From Planctomycetota bacterium (lineage in GTDB: Bacteria > Planctomycetota > UBA1135 > JACQFD01): a stretch of DNA of 64,000 bases. Below, in pieces: positions 26,972-36,086 of the stretch. Position 1 is the stretch's first letter. Every line of letters starts with the position of its first letter. The DNA lies in the NCBI GenBank assembly GCA_016200225.1, contig JACQFD010000011.1:100074-164073 (forward strand), given 5' to 3'. The translations under genes were made by a program, and so were the position numbers. The notes below the pieces were generated by a model. It was not told where the DNA came from and did not search any database. It saw nothing but the letters and a program-made list of their open reading frames with translations.

Positions 26972-27012
26972 ATTTTACAATTGACGATAAGTTATTATTG
27001 GACGGTCCTTCG

Positions 27013-27933
27013 CTAAAATTCTTCGTCCGGATCTTCGCCGTAGGGCGCGTCGGCTTCGGCGCCGGAGTCGTTGCTTCCCGAATCGTCGTCAACGCCGCCT
27101 TCCTCGTTTTCGTAATCAAATTCTCCGTTCTCGTCCTCCGCCGGCGGATCGATTTCGTACAGCCATTCGATCAGAAGTTCATTAAAGTCCGCCGGTCGCT
27201 CGACATTACTAATGTGCGACGCGTCGGGGATGACGGCGAATGTCGCATTCTCGATCGTTTCCGCGAATTGTTTCATTTCCGCGGGCGGCGCGACCGTGTC
27301 GTTTGCGCCGGCGATCACGAGAACGGGCGCTTTGATTGTTTTTAACGTTTCGCGCGAATCCAAACGATTTGCCATGGCGCCGAGCGCGCCCATGATTCCC
27401 TCGGCGGGCGCGCGGCGCATCCAATGATCGACCTGCGCGCGGATTTCCGGATCGCAGCCGGTTGTTAACATTTTCGAAAGCTGCAATTCGGCGACCATCG
27501 CCGCGCCGCCGGATCTTACCTTTTCGATCATTTGCAAACGCACCGCGCGTTGTTCCGGAGAGTCCGCGACGGCGCGCGTGTCGCAAAGTATCAATCCGCG
27601 CAGGGCGAAATTCGCGCGCCGCACGATTTCGAATGCTACATATCCGCCCATCGACAAACCGCACAAAATCCACGGTTCGTCGGGGGCGACTTTCTTCATG
27701 ATCGCTTCGGCGGCTTCGGCGTACGCGGCGATCGTCGTCGACGCTTCCGGGAGCGCGGTGCTGCCGCCGAATCCGGGAAGGTCGAGCGCGACTCCCGTGT
27801 GCGTCGGCGCGACGGCGAGCAACTGGTCCTCCCACATGAGCCGCGAGAAGGGGAATGCGTGCAAAAAGAGAATCGGGTGGCCCTTGCCGCATCGCCGGTA
27901 GCTCAGCGTGCGGCCGTCGATATCAATTTTCAT
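27013..27933 (-). CDS. Alpha/beta hydrolase with acidic C-terminal tail
   Basis: 306 residues. Catalytic triad is visible: Ser94 in the nucleophile elbow GLSMGG, Asp in IAGANDTVAPP and His in DASHISNVERP; oxyanion region LHAFPFS. This part matches the 3-oxoadipate enol-lactonase/haloperoxidase-like group. The last 40 or so residues are almost all Asp, Glu, Gly and Ser (ENEEGGVDDDSGSNDSGAEA) and cannot be part of the fold. Located 12 nt downstream of the FadB-type gene and probably in its operon. Substrate unknown. Confidence 0.88.
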   Translation of the reverse strand: MKIDIDGRTLSYRRCGKGHPILFLHAFPFSRLMWEDQLLAVAPTHTGVALDLPGFGGSTALPEASTTIAAYAEAAEAIMKKVAPDEPWILCGLSMGGYVAFEIVRRANFALRGLILCDTRAVADSPEQRAVRLQMIEKVRSGGAAMVAELQLSKMLTTGCDPEIRAQVDHWMRRAPAEGIMGALGAMANRLDSRETLKTIKAPVLVIAGANDTVAPPAEMKQFAETIENATFAVIPDASHISNVERPADFNELLIEWLYEIDPPAEDENGEFDYENEEGGVDDDSGSNDSGAEADAPYGEDPDEEF

Positions 27934-27945
27934 GGATGCGCGGGC

Positions 27946-30060
27946 TTACGATAAACGAAAAACCCCGCCGTACCTCGCGCCGAAATTTTGTATCAATTCG
28001 GCTCCCGCGCCGCCGCGATTTTGCAAATCGCGCAGCGGCCCTCCGCGCCAAGCGGGATAACCCATGCCAAGGACGCACGCGAGATCGAGCAGATCGGGCG
28101 ACGCGATCACGCCCGATTCGACCGCGCGCCGCGCCTCGACAGCGATCGAAAGCATCAATCGATCGCCGGCGTCGCGCGCGAGTTCTTTACTATTCGGTCC
28201 GCGCGCGGACGCCGCCCACGCGACCCCGATGATCTTGCCGATGTCGCGCGCGACTTCGATCCGACCGTCGCCCGATTGCGGATCCGGTTTTTTGTAAAAA
28301 CCGCCGCCGGCGGATTTGCGTCCGAGCCGCCCGGCGTCGACGCACAATTGTAAACTATCGCCGGCGCGAAATCGGTCGCCGAACGCCTCCGCGAGCGACG
28401 CGCCCGCGCGCACGGCGACGTCGATGCCCACTTCATCTAACAATTGGAACGGCCCCATCGGCATGCCGGCTTCGCGCGCCGCGCCGTCGATTTCAACAAT
28501 AGAAAGTCCCGCCGCGAGCAATCGCGCTGCTTCTGTAATATAACAGCCGAGCAGCCGATTGATAAGAAAACCCGGCGAATCGGCGACGACGATCGGCGTC
28601 TTGCCGAGACGCAGCGCGAGGCCCGCCGCGACGGCCACGGCCGCGGGCGACGTTTTTTTGCCGGCGATGATTTCGACGAGCGGCATGCGGTCGACGGGAT
28701 TGAAAAAGTGCATGCCGACGGCGCGCCCCGGTTTCGACAGCGATTCTTGAATTTTACTGATCGAAAGCGCGCTCGTGTTGGACGCGAGAACGGCCGTTTC
28801 TGTAATGATGGTTTCGAGCGCGCGGAAGCACGCGGCTTTATCGTTTAAATCCTCGGAGATCGCTTCGACGACGAACTGCGCTTTTGCAATATCCTTCATT
28901 TCGGCGGCGTTTTGTATTCTTAATAATGCCTCGCGCGCCGCCGCGGGAGTCATCCGACCGCGGCCGGATTTTTTGCCGAAATACTCGATCGCGCGTTTCA
29001 TCGCGTTGGCGATCGCCTCCGGTTTCGAATCATACAATTGAGTCACGACGCCGCGTTCGGCGAGCAGCATCGCGATGCCGCCTCCCATCGCGCCCGCGCC
29101 GACGACGGCCGCCTGCACGATCAAGTCGGCCGCCGCGCGATCGGCCGCTTTTTTAGCATTTTCGGAAAGTATAAATATACGAACGAGTTCGCGCGACTGT
29201 TTCGATATGAGAAGTTCCGCGCACGCGTCCGCCTCGCGTTCGAGGCCGCGCTCGATCGATAATTTCAAACCGTCGCGCATGATTTCGATCGCGCGCCCGG
29301 GGGCCGGATAGCGGCCGCGCGAATCGCCGACGACGCGCTTGAGGGCGGTCGATGCAATGATGGAACGCGTCAGGCGATTCGAATCGAGAAATCGGTGGAG
29401 CAGCGGTTTCTTATGATTGCGCGCGATCTGTAGCTTTCCCTCGGCGATGTCGACCGCGGTTTGATCCAAATCCGCGGGCGACGACACCCAGTCGATGACG
29501 CCGGCCCGCTGCGCTTCCGTCGCGTTGTAACGTTTACATGCGAGGACCCAATGTAAAGAATCCTGAAATCCGATGAGCCGCGGCAAGCGCTGGCTTCCGC
29601 CGAATCCGGGAATGATTCCTAATAAAACTTCGGGGAGACCGAGGCGCGTGCGCGACGAATCGGTCGCGACGCGGTAACGGCAGGCGAGCGCGAGTTCGAG
29701 ACCGCCGCCGAGACAGGGGCCGTCGATCGCGGCCACGGTGGGCCATGGAAGGAGGGAGATCCGATGAAACAGTTTCTGTCCGCGGCGCGCGGCCGCGCGC
29801 GCTTCGTCGACGGTTTTGTAAGATTCGAAAGTCTTTAGATCCGCGCCGGCGATGAACCGTCCGGGCGCGCAGCCCGTGAAGACCACGCACTGTAAACTGA
29901 TCTGCGCCTCGATTTTTGTTAGAACGCGCTCGAGCGATACAATAGTCTTTTCGTCGAGAAGCGTCTGCTTGTCGGCCGGGTCTCCAATGCGCACCCGCGC
30001 GCAACCGGCGGTGGGGTAATCCACCGAAATCGTGCCCACCGTCCAATTCGAAGCATTCAC
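27946..30060 (-). CDS. FadB-type enoyl-CoA hydratase/3-hydroxyacyl-CoA dehydrogenase
   Basis: About 704 residues, bifunctional beta-oxidation enzyme. The N-terminal crotonase part has FTGCAPGRFIAGADLKTF, the oxyanion and catalytic GGGLELALACRYRVA and GLPEVLLGIIPGFGG, giving both catalytic Glu residues. The C-terminal half has the NAD-binding VVGAGAMGGGIAMLLAERG, catalytic His in GMHFFNPVDRMPLVEII and GFLINRLLGCYI. Length fits FadB/FadJ. I chose the GTG at 30060, which starts just ahead of the conserved domain; the longer frame to 30279 is basic and overlaps the divergent gene. No thiolase (FadA) gene is in the window. Confidence 0.9.
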   Translation of the reverse strand: MNASNWTVGTISVDYPTAGCARVRIGDPADKQTLLDEKTIVSLERVLTKIEAQISLQCVVFTGCAPGRFIAGADLKTFESYKTVDEARAAARRGQKLFHRISLLPWPTVAAIDGPCLGGGLELALACRYRVATDSSRTRLGLPEVLLGIIPGFGGSQRLPRLIGFQDSLHWVLACKRYNATEAQRAGVIDWVSSPADLDQTAVDIAEGKLQIARNHKKPLLHRFLDSNRLTRSIIASTALKRVVGDSRGRYPAPGRAIEIMRDGLKLSIERGLEREADACAELLISKQSRELVRIFILSENAKKAADRAAADLIVQAAVVGAGAMGGGIAMLLAERGVVTQLYDSKPEAIANAMKRAIEYFGKKSGRGRMTPAAAREALLRIQNAAEMKDIAKAQFVVEAISEDLNDKAACFRALETIITETAVLASNTSALSISKIQESLSKPGRAVGMHFFNPVDRMPLVEIIAGKKTSPAAVAVAAGLALRLGKTPIVVADSPGFLINRLLGCYITEAARLLAAGLSIVEIDGAAREAGMPMGPFQLLDEVGIDVAVRAGASLAEAFGDRFRAGDSLQLCVDAGRLGRKSAGGGFYKKPDPQSGDGRIEVARDIGKIIGVAWAASARGPNSKELARDAGDRLMLSIAVEARRAVESGVIASPDLLDLACVLGMGYPAWRGGPLRDLQNRGGAGAELIQNFGARYGGVFRLS

Positions 30061-30127
30061 GTCGCCGCAGTCTAGCACGTTACGATCCGACTTCCGGCTT
30101 TCAACTATTTCAGAAATAAATTTACGC

Positions 30128-31408
30128 GTGCGTCGTCGATCCTGCGTGCGCTTCGTCCCTTGTGTTTTTTTAATATTCGGAGCAGCGGCCGGCGGAGCGC
30201 AGTCGCGCACCGCTTCGTTCATTTCAGGTCGCGCGGACACGCTTCCAGCGACGCGGCCGGAGTCGCGTCCGTTTGTCATGACGCTCGGCCGCGATCTCGA
30301 CGGCGACGGGGCCGCGGATTTTTACCTTCCGGGGACGTCGGAACAAAATCTCGCGAAAGGCGGCCAGACGATTTCATTAGTATCCGGAAAAACGGGCGCT
30401 GAGATTCGTAATATACTCGTTTCCGCGTCGGCCGCCGCGCGGACGCTCGGGCGCGAGGATATTTATATGATTTCCGACCGCAACGGCGACGGCGTCGCGG
30501 ACATCGCTCTGTTTCCGTGGGCGGACCGGGGACAAATGTTAGCGTTCATTTCGGGGACCGACGGCGCGGGGATTCTTAATTTTTTCTCGCCGAACGAAAT
30601 TCCCGCGCAGCGGCCGAGCCAGAGCGCGTTCGTCGATCTCGACGGCGACGGCGTCGAAGACGTGGTCTTGACAACCCGCGACGGCGTGATCGTTTATAAC
30701 GGCGCCACGGGGGCGCAACTGTATTTAACAAAAAACGGCGGCTTGAATCTGTGCATCGGCGGCGATCTGAATCTCGACGGCATGCCCGATTTGGCGGTCG
30801 GCGGCGACGCCGGATCGCGTTCGAAGGCGGTTTATGTATATTCAGGAAAAGACGGCTCCGAATTGATGAAAATCGCTTGCTCGGCGCCGCCGGGGCCGAA
30901 TCCGGGCTGTCTCGCGTCGGCGGGCGACGTGAACGGAGACGGATTTGTAGATTTTATCGTTGGTTCGCCGCGCGAAACGCGCGCGGACTACAACGGCGGA
31001 ACGCTTCGTAACTATTCGGGCGCGACGGGCGGATGTTTCCGGGAAAAACGCCTCGATCTCCCATTCTCCGCGCGGTTCGGCGAACAGATATGTTGCGCGG
31101 GCGATGTCGACGGCGACGGCGTCTGCGACGTTTTCGTCAGCGGCCCGAGAGCCGACGCGCGCCGAGCGCGCAGCTCGCGCGAAGGCATGGTCGCCCTGTA
31201 CTCGCCGCATTACGGAACATTTATATGGCGCCGCGACGGCGACGTCCACGAACAACAATTGGGCGAATACTTACGTTCCGTCGGCGACGTCGACGGCGAC
31301 GGCATTTGTGATGTTCTGGCGAGTATTGAATTAACGAAAGAGTCGAAGGGGGGATTTGTATTGTTGTCGGGGAAGAATGGTAGTGTGATACGGACGATCG
31401 AGAGGTAG
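30128..31408 (+). CDS. Exported FG-GAP/VCBS beta-propeller protein
   Basis: About 426 residues. A GTG at 30128 gives a plausible signal peptide (basic RVRRRSC, then hydrophobic FVPCVFLIFGAAAGGAQS). The rest is a series of FG-GAP units with calcium-binding-like DxDGDG motifs: RDLDGDGAADFYLPG, DRNGDGVADIALF, VDLDGDGVEDVVLTT, GDLNLDGMPDLAVGG, GDVNGDGFVDFIVG, GDVDGDGVCDVFVSG and GDVDGDGICDVLASI, seven in all. This predicts a seven-bladed integrin-alpha-like propeller on the surface or periplasm. Divergent from the FadB-type gene. The start is not fully certain because no Shine-Dalgarno sequence is present. Confidence 0.82.
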   Translation: MRRRSCVRFVPCVFLIFGAAAGGAQSRTASFISGRADTLPATRPESRPFVMTLGRDLDGDGAADFYLPGTSEQNLAKGGQTISLVSGKTGAEIRNILVSASAAARTLGREDIYMISDRNGDGVADIALFPWADRGQMLAFISGTDGAGILNFFSPNEIPAQRPSQSAFVDLDGDGVEDVVLTTRDGVIVYNGATGAQLYLTKNGGLNLCIGGDLNLDGMPDLAVGGDAGSRSKAVYVYSGKDGSELMKIACSAPPGPNPGCLASAGDVNGDGFVDFIVGSPRETRADYNGGTLRNYSGATGGCFREKRLDLPFSARFGEQICCAGDVDGDGVCDVFVSGPRADARRARSSREGMVALYSPHYGTFIWRRDGDVHEQQLGEYLRSVGDVDGDGICDVLASIELTKESKGGFVLLSGKNGSVIRTIER

Positions 31409-31551
31409 ACGGATTGTTATCTTTGACCAAGTGGAATTGCGGGGCCGATTGCGCCGAATCGCCTCTTCACGACAAGAGATGGTTTGGGCCGACGACGTTT
31501 GGATGTATTATTAGTTAATGAATTTGAGGAAGTCGGTAGTCTGCCAAGATA

Positions 31552-32487
31552 TTAGCGGTCGGGGTTCTTCTTTGAAATCGAGGACGCTAATTCTTCTGCC
31601 GATAGCACGCGATCATACGATTCCTTACGCACTTCTTTTGTTTGTAGGTCATTCTTGATTCGCTTGACGAATTCCTTAAAATCTGGATTGAACATGAGTT
31701 TGTTTACCATTTCCCAGTCAACAGTAACGCGCCGACGGGGCGCATATAATACGCGGGTGGAATTCGGATCGACTATATCAATCCTCAACACTCCAATTCC
31801 AAAGGATTCAGAGAGCCTTTCGAGTTCTTCCCGGAAATCCTCGTTGTCCGAAATTCGAGCCGCACATAAGTAAGCTTCGTTCGCCCATGAGGAGTTTGAT
31901 ACACATTGAAAAAAAGACTCACGGAGGTTTCCCATCGAAAGCTCGCGCTTCAATTCGAAAGAGTACAATTTGACCGCTGAGCTTCCCAAAATTGCGCTTA
32001 CATCCACAACATGTGGATCCCAGTCGAAATGAGGAAAGTAACATCCTACAATATCTGGATGGACCCATTCCCCAAATTCATCTTTTCGAGATCGTTCGTG
32101 TTGAATAGTCTTAAGATATGCATGTAAATAATTGTATCCATAGTGAACCACGAAGGAATGAAGGTCGCGCTCAAGAAAATCATGAAATTGGGGCGCCTGC
32201 GGTACACTCAAGGGAGCGGACGAAGGCGGATTAATAATTTCTTTGCTCCACGACCGCAAACCGAATCGCGCCGGCCTTGAACCGATCTTACAAAACGCGC
32301 TGCCCGGGTTGTCGCGAGCCTGAATATACAGTTGAGCTGCGACGGTGTGCGATGGCGTCAAACCCTTGGAACCTACTTCTTTGTCGTAGTTTCTGAGTTT
32401 GGCCACGTCCCAGATCTCGTCTGGTGTCAACGGCCTCTTTTCTTCGTCAAGGACGCGCTGCGCTAATTGTAGAAAAGTTAGTCCCAT
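31552..32487 (-). CDS. HrgA-like HARE-HTH protein
   Basis: 311 residues. The first 75 or so (MGLTFLQLAQRVLDEEKRPL, PDEIWDVAKLRNY, then GSAFCKIGSRPARFGLRSW) form a HARE-HTH winged-helix domain, the kind found at the N-terminus of HrgA/COG2958 proteins and some restriction-linked proteins. The rest has a cytosolic alpha/beta character (VDVSAILGSSAVKLYSFELK, FFQCVSNSSWANEAYLCAA, GIGVLRIDIVDPNSTRVLYAPRRRV), compatible with a nuclease-like or nucleic-acid-recognition fold. In Helicobacter and Campylobacter, HrgA genes replace a restriction enzyme gene. No methylase gene is nearby. Base composition is more AT-rich than the neighbours, which suggests transfer. Confidence 0.7.
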   Translation of the reverse strand: MGLTFLQLAQRVLDEEKRPLTPDEIWDVAKLRNYDKEVGSKGLTPSHTVAAQLYIQARDNPGSAFCKIGSRPARFGLRSWSKEIINPPSSAPLSVPQAPQFHDFLERDLHSFVVHYGYNYLHAYLKTIQHERSRKDEFGEWVHPDIVGCYFPHFDWDPHVVDVSAILGSSAVKLYSFELKRELSMGNLRESFFQCVSNSSWANEAYLCAARISDNEDFREELERLSESFGIGVLRIDIVDPNSTRVLYAPRRRVTVDWEMVNKLMFNPDFKEFVKRIKNDLQTKEVRKESYDRVLSAEELASSISKKNPDR

Positions 32488-32559
32488 CGGTTTTTGTTCA
32501 AATTAATATAGGTGCAGTTTTTTTCGCCGGTTCGCCAAAAGACATGGTTTCATAGTCTA

Positions 32560-32735
32560 CGTTCATCTTCGCGGCTTACAATCGCGAATTTGGTTCGCCA
32601 AAATCAAAAAGTTACGGAGCGAAACAATTGAGCCATCGCAAAACGCGGAGTGGTTACAATTCATCGACGGCGCGTCCGTCCGTAAGCTCGCGAAACAATT
32701 GCCTGGAGAATATGAAGTAGACTGCGGGGGGGGGG
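32560..32735 (+). pseudogene. Decayed C-terminal tail of an LRR protein
   Basis: In one frame this stretch reads EWLQFIDGASVRKLAKQLPG EYEVD, matching the end of the intact LRR protein at 34196 (VWLQFHDCGVSGDAVRELAK QIPGEHKV). No start codon or upstream repeats remain. It ends in a run of ten G (32726-32735). The two related tails flank the DUF4143 gene, pointing to a past duplication with later decay. Confidence 0.65.
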
Positions 32736-32820
32736 ACAAATGATGACTTGGGGCCACGGATGCGGCGCGTGATCGGCCGCGACGGTCCCGGATCGCCGAC
32801 GCCTTCGCGCAACAGAAATC

Positions 32821-32859
32821 ACCTTGTATTTCGTTGGTCTGACCAACAAAATACAAGGT
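32821..32859. promoter_or_regulatory. 39-nt palindrome abutting DUF4143 copy 2 start
   Basis: ACCTTGTATTTCGTTGGTC (32821-32839), one T, then an arm pairing at 18 of 19 positions (32841-32859). It ends on the base before the ATG at 32860. An open frame runs through it from a TTG at 32824, but this is explained by the repeat. Operator, hairpin blocking translation, or remnant of a mobile-element end are all possible. Confidence 0.75.
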
Positions 32860-34029
32860 ATGAACTACGCCCCAAGATCATGTTCAGCGCAACTCAGAGA
32901 GTTACTTGGCGCTTTTCCTGTCATTTATGTCGTTGGACCGCGTCAGTGCGGGAAGAGTACACTGATCCGCCACGAATTGAAGGATTGGACCATTCTCGAT
33001 CTGGAATTTCCGACGGACTTTCATGTGCTCCATTCGGACCCGGTCGGTTTCTTTGATAAGAATCTGCGACATGTCGCGATCGACGAAGCGCAGCGCATGC
33101 CGGATTTGTTTCCAATACTACGATCGGTAATTGATCGTAATCGCGCCAACGGACGATTTATATTATCGGGTTCGGCGACGCCCTCGTTGATTCGTAATAT
33201 ATCGGAGAGTCTCGCGGGCCGCGTGGCGATGCTCGAATTGACGCCGTTTCGCGCCGCGGAATTGAAGAAATCGCAATTGAATGACCGCTGGTTCCTTGGC
33301 GGATTTCCATCCGTTCACGAGGCGGTCGACGACCGGCGCCGGATTCTGTGGTTCGAAAATTATATTTCAACGCTGATCGAGCGCGACATGCCCGCTCTCG
33401 GTCTTCGACTGGCTCCTCAACGCCTCCGATCGTTGTTAATGATGCTGACGCACGTGCATGGCGACTTGTTGAATGTATCCGATCTCGCGCGTTCGCTCGG
33501 CATCAGCGCTTCGACCGTGAATCACTATTTGGATATTCTGGAGGGGACATTCATGATCCGGCGGCTGTATCCCCACTTCACGAATATACAAAAAAGACTC
33601 GTTAAGAGTCCTAAACTTTACATTCGCGACACCGGTTTATTACATTTTCTCGCAGGATTGCGCGATTCGCGGGAGCTCGAGACCTGGAATCGCCGCGGTC
33701 AATCGTTCGAGGGACTCGTCGTCGAGGAAATACTTAGTCTTGCACGCGAACGGGTCCCCGGATTTTACAGCGCATTCTGGCGAACGCAGGCGGGCGCCGA
33801 GGTGGATTTATTGTTAGGAAACGGACGAAAACTGTTTCCCATCGAAGTTAAACTTTCCGCGACGCTTGACGGGCACGCATTCGCGGGCATTCGGAGCTGC
33901 ATGAAGGACCTCGGTTTGGAGTCGGGATGGATCGTTTATGGAGGAAAGGAACGCCGCCAGGCTGGCGACGTGGAGTTGGTGCCGTGGGCGGACGTGGCGG
34001 CTGGAAAAGTAGTGTTTCCCTTCGAGTGA
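32860..34029 (+). CDS. AAA_14/DUF4143 ATPase, copy 2
   Basis: 389 residues, same architecture as the gene at 21924. Walker A GPRQCGKST (26-34), Walker B HVAIDEAQRMP, sensor LSGSATPS, winged helix LLNVSDLARSLGISASTVNHYLDIL, then DUF4143 with YPHFTNIQKRLVKSPKLYIR and AGAEVDLLLGNGRKLFPIEVKLS, a PD-(D/E)xK-like core (E/D then E-x-K). The ATG at 32860 was preferred over the TTG at 32824 because the latter lies wholly in the palindrome. Neighbours are a decayed LRR tail and an HrgA-like gene, consistent with an accessory or mobile setting. Molecular function unknown. Confidence 0.88.
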   Translation: MNYAPRSCSAQLRELLGAFPVIYVVGPRQCGKSTLIRHELKDWTILDLEFPTDFHVLHSDPVGFFDKNLRHVAIDEAQRMPDLFPILRSVIDRNRANGRFILSGSATPSLIRNISESLAGRVAMLELTPFRAAELKKSQLNDRWFLGGFPSVHEAVDDRRRILWFENYISTLIERDMPALGLRLAPQRLRSLLMMLTHVHGDLLNVSDLARSLGISASTVNHYLDILEGTFMIRRLYPHFTNIQKRLVKSPKLYIRDTGLLHFLAGLRDSRELETWNRRGQSFEGLVVEEILSLARERVPGFYSAFWRTQAGAEVDLLLGNGRKLFPIEVKLSATLDGHAFAGIRSCMKDLGLESGWIVYGGKERRQAGDVELVPWADVAAGKVVFPFE

Positions 34030-34195
34030 CCGACGCAGGACGCGCGAATATTCCGCGACGATTCCGAACGCTACCACAACGGCGTGCGCGAGGCCGTCCC
34101 GAATATTAGACTTTCCCCTTGACGCCCGGAGGCGAACCTCACACGCTCGTGCCACTCCTGTACAAAGCCGGCGCCGACGGATTCTAAGAATAGCA
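34030..34195. other. Gap with possible decayed coding sequence
   Basis: No gene seen. Two frames show protein-like fragments: IFRDDSERYHNGVREAVPNI at 34048-34107 and, after a frame change near 34118, TPGGEPHTLVPLLYKAGADG followed by Phe and a stop (34122-34187). The second resembles the end of an alkaline-phosphatase-type protein. Weak evidence only. Confidence 0.3.
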
Positions 34196-35938
34196 TTGAT
34201 AATTCATACGAAACCGATCCCCACCATCATCGCGTTCATTCTCTGCGGATTGTCCGACGCGCGCGACCGACAGGATGCCGCATCCGCCTCCACGCCTTCG
34301 ACCGCGCCCGCGCGACAGGCCGTCGAATCGCAGCCTTCGGGCAATCTCGATACGTTATGTAACGATCTCAAGAAAGCGATCTCGGGCGCGCCGAATGTTC
34401 ATTATGCATTGCGCGCGTGCGGAAGGATCGCCGAAGCGGCATGTAACAAAAAACCGTGGGACGACGTGGCCAAAGCGCTTGTCGCGCAAGGGCTGAATCC
34501 GCCGGCGCCGAAGGACGGGGAGGAATCGGGTCGCATGCGCTGCGTCGTTTCGCCAAATGCAGTCAAAATCGACGAAAAAGTATCATTCGATCTGTATTTG
34601 GAGTGTTCAGTTGAAATTAAAACATCCAAAACGCAGAAATCAAAGTACGTCGTATATTCGTCGATCGCCGGCCTGGAAGCGGACCTCGATGTTGCGCTCG
34701 AATCGGTCATGCTTGAAAACCGATTTATTCATATTCCCGCGCTCGATCGCGCACTCCGATTCGAAGGCGTTGTCGACGGCGCGAAGGTTCTGCCGATTCT
34801 AAAGAAACTCGACATTAGTTATCAACGATTCGCTGAACGAAGAATCGAATTTAGCCCGCGAGGCTTTCATGTAAAACCGACACTGGTTCGATCGGTCAGC
34901 GACGAGTCCGAGAGTCAAGATTTTGAATTGGAAGTGCCAAGTGGTCTCGATCCCTATGAATCGTTCGACGGCCGGCAGGCCGAAATTGGGTTTGTATCAA
35001 AAGACGATCTTGCAGAAGTACAATCACGGGGCGGAACAAGGCGCGTTGTCGGCAGAGCGGGTTCCGATTCCGCGCTCATCGAATCGAATTGGGGTAAGTA
35101 TGAGAATGAATCAAATGTCAAGCCGGCCTGGATTTACGATGTCGGCGACCTGAAGACGCTTGCCGATGATACAGAATCTATTGTTCTTAAGAAGGATTTG
35201 CTCGGGCTCGAGGACGTAAAACTCTTCGCACGATTCAAAAAACTGCAACAACTCGATTTGAGCCGTTGCAAGAGTCTTACTGACGAAGCGTTCGAGCCGC
35301 TCGGAGCGCTTCAGGAATTAAGATCATTAGTATTCTCGGGTGAAGGACTCAGTTGCCCCCGGTTTATTAATTTACTGAAAGCTCCCAGACTGGAGCGATT
35401 GATAGCCAGTGATTGTTCAAAGTTCGGCACCGCGAGTTATGAGGATATTTCTAATTCAACGACCCTGCGCAGGCTGTGGCTTCATTGGGCGGAGAACATC
35501 ACGGACGACGATCTCGAGGCGATCTCCAAAATGTCGCGCCTCGAAGAACTTTCGATTTGGGGCTGCGGAAAAATAACGGATCGTGGAATCGAGCATATAT
35601 CCAATCTTCCGGAACTTCGGCGGTTGTCGATCAGTCATTCGCAACATGTCACGGACGCCGGCATCGCACAGCTCGTACAGTTGAAGCATCTCGAGAACTT
35701 AACGATCGGTTATATGAATCTCGGCGATGCGACGCTCGAGCATATTTCAGAGATGACGACGCTTCGCAGTCTCAGTCTCCACGGGTTGAAATTAACAGAT
35801 GCGGGCGTGAAACGACTCAATACATTGCAGAAGGCGGTTTGGTTACAATTCCACGACTGCGGCGTCTCCGGCGACGCCGTGCGCGAACTCGCGAAACAGA
35901 TTCCGGGCGAACATAAAGTTCACATCGACGGCAAATGA
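34196..35938 (+). CDS. Leucine-rich-repeat protein, probably exported
   Basis: 580 residues from a TTG start; no better start is present. The N-terminus (IPTIIAFILCG) looks like a short signal sequence. About residues 30-300 match nothing I recognise. From about 350 there are some eight LRRs of 24-25 residues of the Cys-containing/AMN1-like type: LQQLDLSRCKSLTDEAFEPL, LEELSIWGCGKITDRGIEHI, LRRLSISHSQHVTDAGIAQL, LRSLSLHGLKLTDAGVKRL. Such repeats mediate protein binding. Base use is closer to the accessory genes at 31552 than to the MoxR cluster. A decayed copy of its tail is at 32560. Confidence 0.8.
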   Translation: MIIHTKPIPTIIAFILCGLSDARDRQDAASASTPSTAPARQAVESQPSGNLDTLCNDLKKAISGAPNVHYALRACGRIAEAACNKKPWDDVAKALVAQGLNPPAPKDGEESGRMRCVVSPNAVKIDEKVSFDLYLECSVEIKTSKTQKSKYVVYSSIAGLEADLDVALESVMLENRFIHIPALDRALRFEGVVDGAKVLPILKKLDISYQRFAERRIEFSPRGFHVKPTLVRSVSDESESQDFELEVPSGLDPYESFDGRQAEIGFVSKDDLAEVQSRGGTRRVVGRAGSDSALIESNWGKYENESNVKPAWIYDVGDLKTLADDTESIVLKKDLLGLEDVKLFARFKKLQQLDLSRCKSLTDEAFEPLGALQELRSLVFSGEGLSCPRFINLLKAPRLERLIASDCSKFGTASYEDISNSTTLRRLWLHWAENITDDDLEAISKMSRLEELSIWGCGKITDRGIEHISNLPELRRLSISHSQHVTDAGIAQLVQLKHLENLTIGYMNLGDATLEHISEMTTLRSLSLHGLKLTDAGVKRLNTLQKAVWLQFHDCGVSGDAVRELAKQIPGEHKVHIDGK

Positions 35939-36086
35939 TGAGTCTTGGCGCGTCGCGATCGCGGGAGCGCCGAACAATTCTGCTCTCCGCCGACTGAAAA
36001 CAGCGGCGCGCTGTCATCGCCAAGAGCAGGACACTTCGAGCATTCCCCATCGCGCGCGGCGCCCCGCCCGCTAGAATCGCGCGCAC

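Noticed and set aside
32726..32735. G10 run as a second phase-variable tract
   Set aside because: No -35/-10 pair brackets it and it lies at the end of a decayed gene tail, so no regulated target is evident.
32563..32856. Minus-strand open frame of 97 codons
   Set aside because: It begins inside the 39-nt palindrome and runs antisense to the decayed LRR tail; its protein is low-complexity and basic.
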